A stretch of DNA of 64,000 bases from Heterocephalus glaber (lineage: Eukaryota; Chordata; Mammalia; Rodentia; Bathyergidae). Under the pieces are notes generated by a model that saw only the letters and a program-made list of their open reading frames with translations, was not told where the DNA came from and did not search any database. Position 1 is the first letter of the stretch, and every line of letters starts with the position of its first letter. Of the stretch, positions 1 to 10,630 are shown in pieces. The stretch lies in NCBI RefSeq assembly GCF_000247695.1, contig NW_004624732.1, positions 22,416,813 to 22,480,812 on the forward strand, read 5' to 3'. A program made the translations under genes and the position numbers.

Positions 1-464
1 TATATATAAAAAATCTATCTTTCCTACATAGGTGCTGTGTTTGATAATAGCTTCTATGTTGTTTTTCACCATGTACCACTCCTTTCCATTCTTAAGGTTT
101 TCTATTGAAGAATAGATATTTTAATCTTTTTCTGGTCTCATGGAAAAAGCCCTTGACTTTTCTTAAACACCCAAGAGTCTTCATAGAGCCTAACAATATC
201 ATCCTTCTATGACAAAACAAAAAGCACTTATGTGTACAAAGATACTTTTGGAGCAAGTTTGTGACTCATTTATAGTTGAATCCATATGCGTAGCATAGTC
301 TGGAATTTAATAAGTGTTATGATATTTTTTCAAACATGCAACAGATTTTTTAATGCCTTCATATCAGGAGCTATGATGGCACAGGGGTCACAGAGATGAA
401 TAACACCTTAGGACCAATGGGACAACATGAAATTTAGGTGAGCAGATAAAAGATCAACTGGTAG
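1..464. other. Unique-looking non-coding sequence
   Basis: AT-rich sequence with no open frame resembling a known protein and no repeat that I recognise before the SINE that follows. It may hold old, unrecognisable repeat remnants. Confidence 0.5.
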
Positions 465-681
465 TCAGGCAATGTGGCACATGCCTAGAATTCTAGCACT
501 CTTGAGAGGCTGAGGCAGGAGGATTGCAAGTTCCAATCCAGACCAGTCAACTTAGTGACTTAGCAAGACCTTGTTTCAAAAAACTAACAAAAGTTTTAAC
601 ATAACATAAAAAACAAGGACTAGCAATGTAGAATACTGTAAAGATGCTGGGTTCAACCTCCAGTACTAGAAAAATTTTAAA
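465..681 (+). mobile_element. SINE, B1-ID dimer (B1-dID type)
   Basis: The left part is a 7SL-derived B1 monomer, recognised by the block GAGGCTGAGGCAGGAGGATTG near 509. The right part is a degenerate ID half ending in GGGTTCAACCTCCAGTAC, which corresponds to a tRNA-like B box. An A-rich linker joins the halves and an A-rich tail follows. It is non-autonomous and would have used LINE-1 machinery. The copy is diverged and no clear TSD was read. Confidence 0.8.
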
Positions 682-1491
682 CAAATGAAAGAATTGACTT
701 ATCAAATGTGAAATGCTCATTATCAGACCCACTTTTTTAGACTCTTCTTTGGAATAGCCTGCACTAGGCAATTAAGAAAAGTCTTGTATCAGGGAAGGCA
801 GAATCTTGAAGATTAACTAGAAGTTTTTTGAGTTGAAAAGGGGACATAAAAAGACTGCTGGAAGCAATTTTCCCTTAATCAGGCAATTGCTCAGATATAT
901 TTTCCTTCCTGGCCTTTCAATTCATGAAACATTCATCCTTTACATAGGAAGTACAATCAGACTCTGGCCTTGACTCTGGTCTGGATCTTGACAAACTTTG
1001 ACAACTCTGGCAGTCACCCCGTCTCTAGCCCAGTTAGCTCAGCTCTGACTTCTTTCTGAGCTCTGGCTGGATAACCCTGAAACTTCAAGTGAAATGTGTT
1101 TTCTTTGAGATCTACTCAACATGCTAATGCTGATCTCCTATAAGAGAGATGACAGGACAGTTTGGAAAAGAACAACAAAGAAAGCAAACGGTCACAGGTT
1201 TATCCCAAAAGCTAGCTGGAATTAGAGCTAGCTAGGTTTCTCCCTGCTAATGGAGCCCTGAGAGTCATGTATCAGAAAAATCCAGAGAATTGCATCACAT
1301 CTATGGCCCTGAGGAGTAGAATGCTAAGAACCTGAAGATGGAAGGCAACATGAGCAAGGAAGAAAATAGCTCTTTAGTGTGTTTTTGATGTGGGACCATT
1401 TAAAACTATTTTCTTCTATTTTAAAACAAAATTGAGGGGAGGGGGTTTGGGGGGATGGGAAAAAATAAAATAAAATTTATTTTAAAAATTA
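682..1491. other. Unique-looking non-coding sequence
   Basis: No gene or recognisable repeat. A G-rich patch near 1436-1460 precedes the duplicated segment that follows. The minus-strand frame at 547-771 overlaps the SINE and has no protein-like features. Confidence 0.45.
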
Positions 1492-1569
1492 ACTTAAGCT
1501 AGTCCTAGTGACATACACTGTATGCAGGAAACTTAAGCTAGTCCCAGTGACTTACACTGTATGCAGGAG
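1492..1569 (+). repeat. 39-base tandem duplication, two units
   Basis: Two adjacent copies, 1492-1530 and 1531-1569, both begin ACTTAAGCTAGTCC and run through GTATGCAGGA with very few mismatches. The second copy leads into the body of a 7SL-like SINE, so the SINE's 5' part appears to have been duplicated together with flanking bases. Confidence 0.8.
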
Positions 1570-1640
1570 GGTTACTTGAGGCCAGGAGTTTAGGACCAGT
1601 TTGGTAACATAGTAAGACCCTGTCACAAAAAATTCATACA
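1538..1640 (+). mobile_element. 7SL-derived monomer SINE (PB1/FLAM-like)
   Basis: The stretch GGTTACTTGAGGCCAGGAG and the following CAGTTTGGTAACATAGTAAGACC match the second half of a 7SL-derived Alu/B1-type monomer and end in a short A-run near 1626. There is no ID half, unlike the dimers elsewhere in the window, so this looks like an older monomeric form. The 5' end is blurred by the tandem duplication. Confidence 0.65.
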
Positions 1641-2797
1641 ATAAAGAATAAAAATAAAATGAACTATATATGTATGTCAAGCCACCTTTAAAAACAAGAC
1701 CCATATAAAGTTCAGAGCGTATTTTCATCAAAAATTTTTCTTAAGTGGGGTTCTCCAAAACAAAACATATTTTCTACCAAATGATTTCAAATAACCTGCA
1801 AGCGCATGTGTTTGAAATGATAGCTCCAGGAGAATAATTATGATATAAACTAACTCTTTCCTGCACCTGCATAGTGAAGCCAATCCCCTTACAGACATGT
1901 CCCCATCTTCTTGGAGACAGTTGTGCTCAAATTCAGGTAAAGGCAATCTCTCAGAGGTGGAATTTAATTTTGGAGTGCAGGCATGTAATCAATAACTTCA
2001 CCAAGAATTCAGTAAACAAATGTATGAGTATATCTTTCTCTCATGTTTTCCCCTAGACCTAACATTTTGTTCTCTCAGATGGCAAACTCCTGTTTTCAGC
2101 TATATAAAGACAAGGGTACAATTTCACAAGTATGTCAAAGATTATAGCCCCGGTTCTTCTAATTTAAGTTCAGTTTCTGTTGCCTTATCAACTTACAGAC
2201 ATGATCCATCTCTGTTCAAATTTTGTGTTGTGTTTTAAATACCCCCATCTTTGACTCTCACTCCAAGAAGGATTAGAAAAAGTGCCAGAAATGAGCGAGA
2301 AGCAATAAAAATAAACATTTTACTTTGATCTGTCCATTTTGAATATTTTGTGGTTCAAACAGAGAGCAGCAGAGGAGGAAGTGGGTTTTCTTCAAAGCAC
2401 ATCTAAATAGTGTATGACAGCCAATTACTGGCCCTAGCTGGGGCTTTCACACTTCCTACTTCAATTGAAAATGAAAAGAAAGCACTGTTCCTCTCCATGG
2501 ATAACTCCTTTGATAAGAATATTTACAAATCGGGACAGGAAGAATGGAATTATAATAGAATTACACAAAATGCAGTACCTGCCTTTACTGAAACCATTTT
2601 CTCTAGGTGTTATTAAGTATTCACACTGTGCCAATGCATGTTAAACCATTTAATTTAAATAAAATGTAAGTCGTTGGTTGGATATATTAAAGATGATGTG
2701 AGAAACACCTAAGTGAACACCGGAAGGAATCATTTATTTTGAAGTAGAAGTAAAATAAATACTAGTTGCACCAAAAATCCACATTAAGTCTTTCTTT
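1641..2797. other. Unique-looking non-coding sequence
   Basis: AT-rich, no gene recognised. Short frames at 1874-2056, 2020-2238 and 2410-2616 have no family resemblance, no coding bias that I can see and no flanking splice structure. Confidence 0.5.
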
Positions 2798-3381
2798 AAG
2801 AAAACACCTGATATCACAAACTGTGCTGCTATGAACATGGGTGCACATATATCACTGTGGTATGATTCTTTTAATTCTTTGGGGAAGATCCCCAAATGCC
2901 CATCAACTGGAGACCGGAACAAGAAAATGTGATTTTTTTAATAAAATGGAGTACTACTCAGCCATCAAAAATGAGAAATTAGAGACATTTATTGATAAAT
3001 GGATGCACATTGAGGCCATACTCTTAAGTGAAATAAATAGGACACACATGTCAATACCGAATAGTTTCTCTAGTGTGAGTAACTGAAAGTGTAAATAAGG
3101 ACTAAAAGGTATAATAGATAATGTGAAATAGGAAGAAAAGGGGCAAAGAGGAAAGGGAAGTGGGAGGGGTAGGGGAAAGGAAACAAGGGAATGGAATTAA
3201 TATGAGAAAATGGAAAAAGGAATGGAGTGGTTGAAGTTAGGGCAGGAGAAGGGGGCAAAATAAGAACCTAGAGAGAGTATGTAAAGGTCCATATCTCCCA
3301 TAATGAATGTCATTATATTGTACACCTAAAATGTACCGATAAAAGGATATACCAAAAAAAAAAAAAAGAAAACACTTGATA
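2798..3381 (+). mobile_element. LINE-1, 5'-truncated and 5'-inverted, with TSDs
   Basis: The insertion is bounded by a 16-base TSD, AAGAAAACACCTGATA at 2798-2813 and the same with one mismatch at 3366-3381. Bases 2814-2889 are inverted: on the minus strand they encode the ORF2 C-terminal stretch FPKELKESYHSDICAPMF, which lies on the plus strand in the copy at 55.4-59.7 kb. From 2890 the element runs forward through the ORF2 end (KMEYYSAIKNEKLETF), the purine-rich 3' UTR and an A-run at about 3353-3367. About 19 bases present in the longer copy are missing between the arms. This is the structure expected of twin priming during target-primed reverse transcription. Confidence 0.93.
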
Positions 3382-4125
3382 ATTACCTTGCAGTAGTAGC
3401 TAAAACCTTCAAAACAACAGCCAAAAGAACACAGAAGATGGAAAAGTGTTACTGCCTGATTAAGTAAGTGGACTAAAATGAGAAAAGAAGGAAAAATTCT
3501 GAAAGAAGAATAGAGAGACAGTAGCCATCCATATGTTTTGTGGCTTGTGATGAGGTGGAATACAAAAAGGTCTTACAGTGAGGAGAGAAAATCTATCAAG
3601 CATTTAGGAAGGTTTTTGGAATCCCCCTTCTACCTTCATTACTTACGACATCTTTAATGAAAGGAACAAAGATAAAAATGTTCCCTGTCCTATGATGGAG
3701 TTGCATCTCAACAAACCCATTGCAAGTTCAAAGTGCACTGAGTATGCTTAACCCATCAACATCATACCTGTAAACACAGCAAACTATAGAGTGTCCAGTG
3801 TCTCCCCTTGTGATCATTGGCTGACTGGGAGCTGCGGCTGCCACCTCTGCACAACACCATCAGAGAGCAATACACCACACACTGCTACCTGGGAAGATTC
3901 TGATTTCAAAATGTTGCTCTTTGATTGTTGCTTACACTGCTATGGAGTCAAAGAGGCATAAGTTGAAGTCTCCTAAGTGGCAGACCATCTGTACAAATGT
4001 TTATGTTGAGGTCTTTCTCATAAGTATTAAAGATAAGACTGAATTTCATATCTGCATTTTCTACCACATAATTAAGAAAAGCTAAAGTAAAAGAAAAATA
4101 CCAACAACAACAAATTCAACAAATA
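3382..4125. other. Unique-looking non-coding sequence
   Basis: No gene or known repeat recognised between two LINE-1 insertions. Confidence 0.5.
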
Positions 4126-4490
4126 GGCAGAAACCAAATTCTTTTTTTTAAATTAATTTTATTGGTACATTTTAGGTATACAATATAATGACATTCATCA
4201 TTGGAAATTTGCACCTTTACATAATCTCTCTTGGTTCTTATTTTTTTCCCTTCTCCTGCCCTCCCTTCAACCACTCCATTCCTCCCTATTTACAAAGACT
4301 TTGTTTCCATTTTTTTCATTTTCTCATATTAATTCCATTCCCTTGTTTCCTTTCCCCTACCCCTCCCACTACCCTTTTGCCTATTTTCTTCCTATTTCAC
4401 ATTATCTATTATACTTTTTAGTCCTTATTATACTTTTAGTTTCTCACACTAGAGAAACTATTCAGTATTTACACGTGTGTCCTATTTAGA

Positions 4491-5125
4491 GAGTATGTGG
4501 TCTGTTTTGGAAAACGACCCATGAGCAGCTGAAAAAATGTATATTCTGATTTTGTGGGGTGGAACACTCTGTAAACATCTGTTACATTCATTTGTTCATG
4601 AGTTTGATTGAGTTCTAGTATTTTGTTGCTTAACTTTTGTCTAGTTGATCTATTTGTGAAAGTGGGGTATTGAGTTCCCCCAGTACTATTGTATTAGTGC
4701 TTATTTGATTTTTCATGTCGGTTAGTATTTGTTTTATATGGTTGTGTGCACTAGTATTTGGTGAATATATATTTATGATTGTCATCTCTTCCTCTTGGAT
4801 TGTTCCCTTTACAAGGATGTAGTGTTTTTCTTTGTCTCTCTTAATCACTGTTGGTTTGAAATCCACTTGATCTGCAAAGAAGATAGCTACTAGCTACTTC
4901 TTTTTTTTTTTTTTTTTTTTTTTGGATTCCTGTGGCATGGAGTATTGTTTTCTACCCTTTAACTTTCAGTCTACGAGTTTTTTTAATTAAGTGTGTTTCT
5001 TGTATGCAGCTTATTGTTGGATTTTGCTTCTTGACCCATTATGCCAGTCTATTTCTTTTGATTGGTGAATTGAGACCATTAACATTGATGGTTATAACTG
5101 ATATGTATTGAATTATTCTTGTCAC
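4491..5125 (-). pseudogene. LINE-1 ORF2 N-terminal endonuclease remnant
   Basis: ORF2p is the LINE-1 endonuclease/reverse transcriptase. The usual start codon is GTG here (5125-5123), followed by TRIIQYISVITINVNGLNSP, the typical N-terminus of the endonuclease domain. Further on are NIYSPNTSAHNHIKQIL and a GELNTPLSQIDQ stretch. The sequence breaks off near 4491, after roughly the first 200 codons, and is joined to 3' UTR. The reverse-transcriptase and Cys-rich C-terminal parts are absent. A 23-base A-run (sense) and an altered frame disrupt the remainder. Confidence 0.88.
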
Positions 5126-6211
5126 AACTTTTTCTTTTTGTTGGATTCTCCCCCTTTCTGTTTGATTTCTTGTCATGCCTGATGGATTCATTCTGCTGGG
5201 CTTCCTGGCATTATGATCCTCATTGTCTTTTCCTACAATATTGTCTATAATGTTTTGGAGTGCTGGTTTAGTATTCATGAAGTTCCTTAGGTGCTCTTTT
5301 TCATGAAAGTATCTTATTTCTCCATCAATTTTGAAAGATGGTTTTGCAGGGTACATCAATCTGGGTTGGAGGCTGTTTTCCTTTAGGGCTTGAAATACAT
5401 CACTCCAAGCTCTTCTTGCCTTGAGGGTTTGCACTGAGAAGTCTGCCATGATTCTGATGGGATTTCCTTTGTATGTGATTTGTTTGTTTTCACTAACTGC
5501 TTGTAGAATTTTATTCTTCTGTTGGGCTTCTGAAATCTTAACTATTATATGCCTATGTGTAGATTTTTTTTATCAAGGCTAGTTGGAGTCCTATATGCCT
5601 CACTTATCTGTATGTCAAGTTCTTTTCCCCTGCTTGGGAAGTTTTCTCCCATCTTTTGTGAACAGTTTTTTTATGTTGTCTGCACTCTCTCCTGTTTCTT
5701 CATTGACTCTGATCAGTCTTATGTTTTTCTTCTTTGCATCATCTAGCAGCTGCTGCATTGATTTCTTGTGGTCCCTCACTATTTTATAGAAATTTTTCTT
5801 TTCCTGTTCACTAATTGCAATCTTATCTTCTATATCTGAAATTCTGTCCTCACATTGACTCATTCTGCTGCATAAACTTTCTATGGAGTTTTTAATCTCC
5901 TGGAAATCTGTTTGCATCTGTTTTCTGGATTCCATTTGTTTTCTATGTTGGGATTCCATCATATTCTTCAGCTCCTCTATTTTTTTGTCTGTGTCCTCTC
6001 TAGATTTATTAATCATGTCTTGCAGTATGGGCACAATCTCTACTGTTATGTGAGAAATTATTTCTGATTTCATTTTCTCCAGATCCTCTTTTGTTGCCAG
6101 TTCAGGGAGTCCAGGTGGTTGAGTATCAGATTGCTGTATTTCATTTCTCTTTGGGGTTGCTTTAGGTGATGTGGAAGTCTGGTTTTGAGACTTGTTTACA
6201 TGCCTTCTCAT
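5126..6211 (-). pseudogene. LINE-1 ORF1 (RNA-binding chaperone) pseudogene
   Basis: ORF1p is the trimeric RNA-binding protein of LINE-1 that packages element RNA. The ATG is at 6211-6209 and begins MRRHVNKSQNQ. The first frame stays open for 198 codons and shows a polar N-terminus, then a long heptad-rich coiled coil (about residues 40-160, Glu/Lys/Ile/Met-rich, for example IKNSIESLCSRMSQCEDRI), then the start of the RRM region. A frameshift near 5620-5640 causes a stop at 5617-5615, and a T8 run at 5564-5571 marks a second frame change. The C-terminal domain resumes from 5449 with MADFSVQTLKARRAWSDVFQ. Total span is about 360 codons, usual for the family. The copy is dead. Confidence 0.9.
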
Positions 6212-6330
6212 TTTAATTGGGGGGGCAGGGATGTGTGCTGCTGGCGCCAGTGTGGCTCACCTCACCTCCTCGGTGCCAGGGGGGCAGTGGTACAGAGGCC
6301 CAGAAGGTTCCTTGGCAGAAGCCAAATTCT

Positions 6331-9300
6331 GACACAAATGATGAAAACATATGAGTGTGTCTCTTCATTCCATCATTCTCCAAACGCTTCTGTGACTAGT
6401 GAACATTATCAACTAAGCAAACAAAACACAAGAAGATAACCATTGGATATTGAATGTCAAAATATGTTGTTGTTATTCTTTAGGGTGGGGAAGTTCCAAT
6501 TAATTTCTGGGTTATACTGTGTTGAAGTTTAACCAGGAAAGTAAAATTTCAACTGTTTCTGTACTAAAAGCATTGGATTTAGGGAGCTAAGGTTCCTGCC
6601 AGGTCCTCATATATTAAGAAGAAACATCTAGAATGGATCAACTTATGTCTTATCTGGTAAGATATTTGACTTGACATAAGCCTTAAATGATTTCTCAAAT
6701 GAAAAGATATTTGTTGGCCCTAAATATATCACACATAATCTTGACTTTGAGGTAAATATGGTGAAGATTGATAAAAATACACATATCTATGTTTATAGAT
6801 ATAAAATTAATTTCCTCAGGGAAGCATTTGTTCCATGTTTGTTTATTTCTACCCATCCAACAATGAGTCCGGTTCATGAATTTGTATGTTTTAAAGACCA
6901 TGATTGTTTTAAATGAATAGCAATTTAATGAAAAAGTGGAATTAGTGTTATCTCTTTTTTAAAAAGTGTTTAAATTATATGCCCAGAATTTGAGTGTTAA
7001 AACTCTGGTAATATCTCTCCAATCAAAAACAAAAATAACAAAAACAAAAAAACTATCTTTTAAATGATTCTATGTTTGCCAATTTTCACACCTGCAGTAG
7101 TGCATATGGTATGTTCAATGATTGGTCAATAATCTAATTTCTGTCTCAAGTCAAACTGTGATGTGTGTCTGTAATCTATGCTAATCCATAAAATGACTCA
7201 TATGAAATAATTTTTATTTTATTGCAGAATAAGGCAATGGATGCTTTAATGTTTTAAGAGACCACATGACAAATGATAAAAATGTGGTCTTTCAATTCTG
7301 TCAGACTTAGATTTGTTTATATTCTGCTACTTCATGAGGGCTTGTTGTGCTCAAAAATGTCACTGGAATTCTCTGCATCCCAGTGTCCTCTTATCTTATG
7401 AGATTTAAATGTTTATTCTTCACTGTAAGTAGACACTTGCAATGAATATATAATAATTTGTTACCAACACTGTGACAGAGCTGTTTTGATAGGAAAAAGT
7501 TTAATGCAGCTGAAACAAACAAATCCATTTTTAAAAATGGAACAAAGTACCGGTTGCTTTTGGCCATTTTCTCAGTTCTCAGCTTGGTCGTGTCCTTTAA
7601 CTTCTGGCTCACTAGATTATAACTGTATCTTTTTCTTTCTTCCTGCCTCCTCCTGATGCCTTTGTCAGTATAAACCTGAAGTAGCAGCTAGATTTCTCCT
7701 GCTATTCTCTATCTCTTGGTCTTGCTGCTTCCTATTCTCCCACAGGACATCATTTATGGTCCAACCACATTCAGGCTACCTAGGATTTCTTGAAGCTGAA
7801 TTATAATGCAAGTTAACTTACATCTACTTAGACTTTATTTTTCAGAAACATTTCCAAAGTATTGAAATTCAAAATCTTGCCCCATTTCATGTATGTGGAA
7901 AAATCAATTTTATGTTCATTAATTAATAGCCCCATACTTCATCTCACGGATATTTCCATGTGTAAAAATAAGAAAATAATAGTCAGTTCAGAAATGACAT
8001 CTACTCATTTATGTGTCAATCACTCTGGCCAATTATCCTCTGGGAATATTTATTCTATGTTTCCATATTTTCTTTAAAAAAGCTTTTCAACAAGCAAAGT
8101 TCTTATATAGTCTCTAATCATTGGTTAATTCATTCTCGCCAATCAACTATATTAGAAATGTTATTTTATTTATGGAAGAATTTAAATATTCTTGATTAAC
8201 ATCTGACATGTAAAGATTTTTTTGGTCTAACACAGTATCAAACATCTGGAGGAAAATGTAACATTTAAGTAATTCAGCTATATGTTTTCCATTATCCTTA
8301 TGTTTGACGTCTTATGAACCAGACATTCAGATCTATCATGGAAGCTTTCACTTTCTAATCAGATGTTTTAGCATCTTCTAGACATTTTTCAAGGGACAAA
8401 AAGATTATTTTTTATTTTTCTTAATAAAGCAACATTTTTACAGCCTTTTAGTTTGAAACTACTGGATAGAAAATTCAATTTCTTTGAGGCCAAATTTTTA
8501 AAAACTCATCCTTTTCTGTCTGTAGCTCTTCATTTCTGATCATGATAAAGATTGTTACCAACTGATATGATAGGATAACCCCTCTTTTGCATGTTACAAA
8601 GAAACTGCCCTAGAGAAGGGGCAGCTGCGTAAAACTGTGGCCTATATCATTTCATAACACATTTCCCTTCAATATTAAAGACTCAAATCAAATACTTATT
8701 GATAATCTACTCAGTTCAAGTTCTATAACAAAGATGGAATTATGTGGCACATTTTCCCACTCTTCCTGAATTTAAATGACAGCTATATTTAATTGACCAA
8801 CAAAAAAATAGGACCTTCTCTTTGCGTCCAAAACTGATTCAGACTGACCTAAATATAAGGCATCATTGAAGAGACTCACTAAAGTCCAATAGAACAAAGA
8901 ATGGATTTTTCAGCACATCTTTACCTCTTGGTCATGATATATTCCTTGTTAATGTGTATTCAACCTTTCTCTGAAGATAGAAGATTCCTTTTGACTTGCA
9001 CATCTCTTGGCAAATCTCCAAATTCAATTATTCAGAAAGACTCTTCATTCATCTCTAAACTATCTTCCCATAACCTTTGATTTCACTCATGTTTCTTCTG
9101 ACTATATTTCATTTATTTGTATATGATAATGTAACCCGATGAATAAATCCCACTTAAGTTTTCTAGAAAGTTTGTCAGAAAGGGTCAGTCCCTGGAATGA
9201 GTTTCTTCCACTCTTTGTCAGGTTTCCATCCTAAGACAATCAGTCATGAACAGAAGCTGGTGTTTATGTGGTACAAATGGAACAGGTCTCCAAAAAATAT

Positions 9301-9904
9301 GTGAGGTGGAAGAAATTTCTGAAAAAGGGGATGGTTAAACAGTCAAATATAGATAGTTGTCACCTCCTCAAAGGCAGATTCCCAAAATATTTTTAACCAA
9401 AAGTCACAAATTTTAAAGTAATCCTAGACACAAAATTGCTCATAAAACCCTTTTATGTGTAGGAAAAAAAAGGATCCATGGGAGCAAATAACTGATACAA
9501 AGTCATAAGGATATCATATATGTCATACTAAATCCCCAGCCTATTCAAATTAGGAGGATTTATTCCATTTCTATTAATTTAGGAAGTGTTTATTCTGTGG
9601 CTCAAATTATGTAAAGGAAACAGATTTTACAAACAGATTTTATGGCTACTTTTACATATTATGTATGACTTAAAGATTAAATAACGCACCAGATGTATTA
9701 AATGTAATACATGTTAAAATATTGTGTAGGATATGATATAATTTTAGACATTACTGTACTTATACACTTTGTTTTCTGACTTGTTGTAATATTCTATTTT
9801 GGAAAGATAACTTTTCTTTTTATCTAATGGAAAGAACTAGACCACTCAATGAAAAACAATATTCTCTAAAATTTTGTGCTATTTTTTGACAAAACCAGCA
9901 GTAA
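6331..9904. other. Long unique-looking non-coding stretch
   Basis: About 3.6 kb without a recognisable gene or young repeat. Composition is AT-rich. Short frames such as 6695-6901, 7391-7612 and 7862-8077 show no domain or codon pattern. It could be intron or intergenic DNA. Confidence 0.5.
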
Positions 9905-10050
9905 TCGTGCCTTAGCTCAAGAGATAGGAAATATGAGCTTGGCAGACCAAGAGTTTGACCTCACATCTGGCTGACTAGTGGGTAACCTTGAGCAAGTCCA
10001 GGACCTCTCAAAGAAGTTTCACTTTCTCATTCATCAAGGATAATCTTTAA
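9905..10050 (+). mobile_element. MIR SINE fossil
   Basis: The core GGGTAACCTTGAGCAAGTCC followed by AGGACCTCTCAAAG and TTTCACTTTCTCATTCATCA matches the well-known MIR pattern (an ACCTTGGGCAAGTC core, then a CCTCA...TTTCCTCATCTG tail). It is ancient and diverged, as expected of pan-mammalian MIR. Confidence 0.75.
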
Positions 10051-10319
10051 TGGCTTGTTTATTTCACCTACATTAAAATGTCTCCCATCCATTCAGTGCA
10101 TTCAAAATGGTGATAACAGTTTGGAGAATGTTAAAGTCTTGTTCTTTGGTTTCTTTGATTATTTTGTGTGTAGTCACATGTGCAAATCCTGATGACCCAT
10201 TAACTTTCTCAGACTTACTATCTGAAAACCACATAAAGTCAACCTCCATATTTGGCTTATGAAGGCAAGCTGTGAACTTTAATAGGGTCTTCCTGTGCCA
10301 AGGATGTGTACACAAAGTA

Positions 10320-10376
10320 AAGCCTCACAAAGCTAAATAAAAAAACAAACAAAAAACAAAACAAAACAAAACAAAA
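10320..10376 (+). repeat. A-rich simple repeat, (CAAAA)n-like
   Basis: Consecutive AAACAAACAAAAAACAAAACAAAAC-type units, an imperfect A-rich microsatellite. It may be the decayed tail of an old retroelement, but no body is recognisable upstream. Confidence 0.7.
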
Positions 10377-10504
10377 TGGTGATAACAAAACATGACATAA
10401 CCCTTATAAGTATGTTTTCAATCATACATTTGAAAGTATGTTCCAAATGATTCCATATCTTATAAACGCTTTAGAATGGTCACTTAGCAATCAATGTCTT
10501 TTGA

Positions 10505-10630
10505 AGGTAGTTATCATTACCCTTATTTGAATAACAGGAAACTGAGACTTAGAGATCCAGTAACGTGTTCAAGAAGAGTACTCAATAATGAAGTGATAAG
10601 ATAGGAACCCAAATGCAGATTTGACAATTT
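10505..10630 (-). mobile_element. MIR SINE fossil, antisense
   Basis: AACAGGAAACTGAGACTTAG followed by a degenerate GTTCAAGAAGAGTACTCA and AGGAACCCAAATGCAGATTTGAC reproduces, in antisense, the MIR order GAGGAAACTGAGGC, GTCACACAGC and GAACCCAGGCAG. Diverged and without TSDs. Confidence 0.75.

Larger units (their letters stand above)
4126..6330 (-). mobile_element. LINE-1 with 5' UTR and ORF1 but large ORF2 deletion; TSDs present
   Basis: TSDs of 17 bases flank the element: GGCAGAAACCAAATTCT at 4126-4142 and the same with one mismatch at 6314-6330. On the minus strand the order is a short GC-richer 5' UTR (about 6313-6212), ORF1, the ORF2 endonuclease start, then an abrupt jump near 4490 into the 3' UTR, which ends with AATAAAA and an A-run at 4143-4150. 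Compared with the copy at 55.4-59.7 kb, about 3.1 kb is missing, including the whole reverse-transcriptase domain. A run of 23 T (poly-A in sense) at 4901-4923 interrupts the endonuclease region where the other copy has a short A-run. Confidence 0.93.

Noticed and set aside
4188..4421. Hydrophobic, Phe/Pro/Leu-rich short frames resembling membrane segments (also near 39.2, 42.6 and 53.7 kb)
   Set aside because: They are antisense readings of the purine-rich LINE-1 3' UTR.
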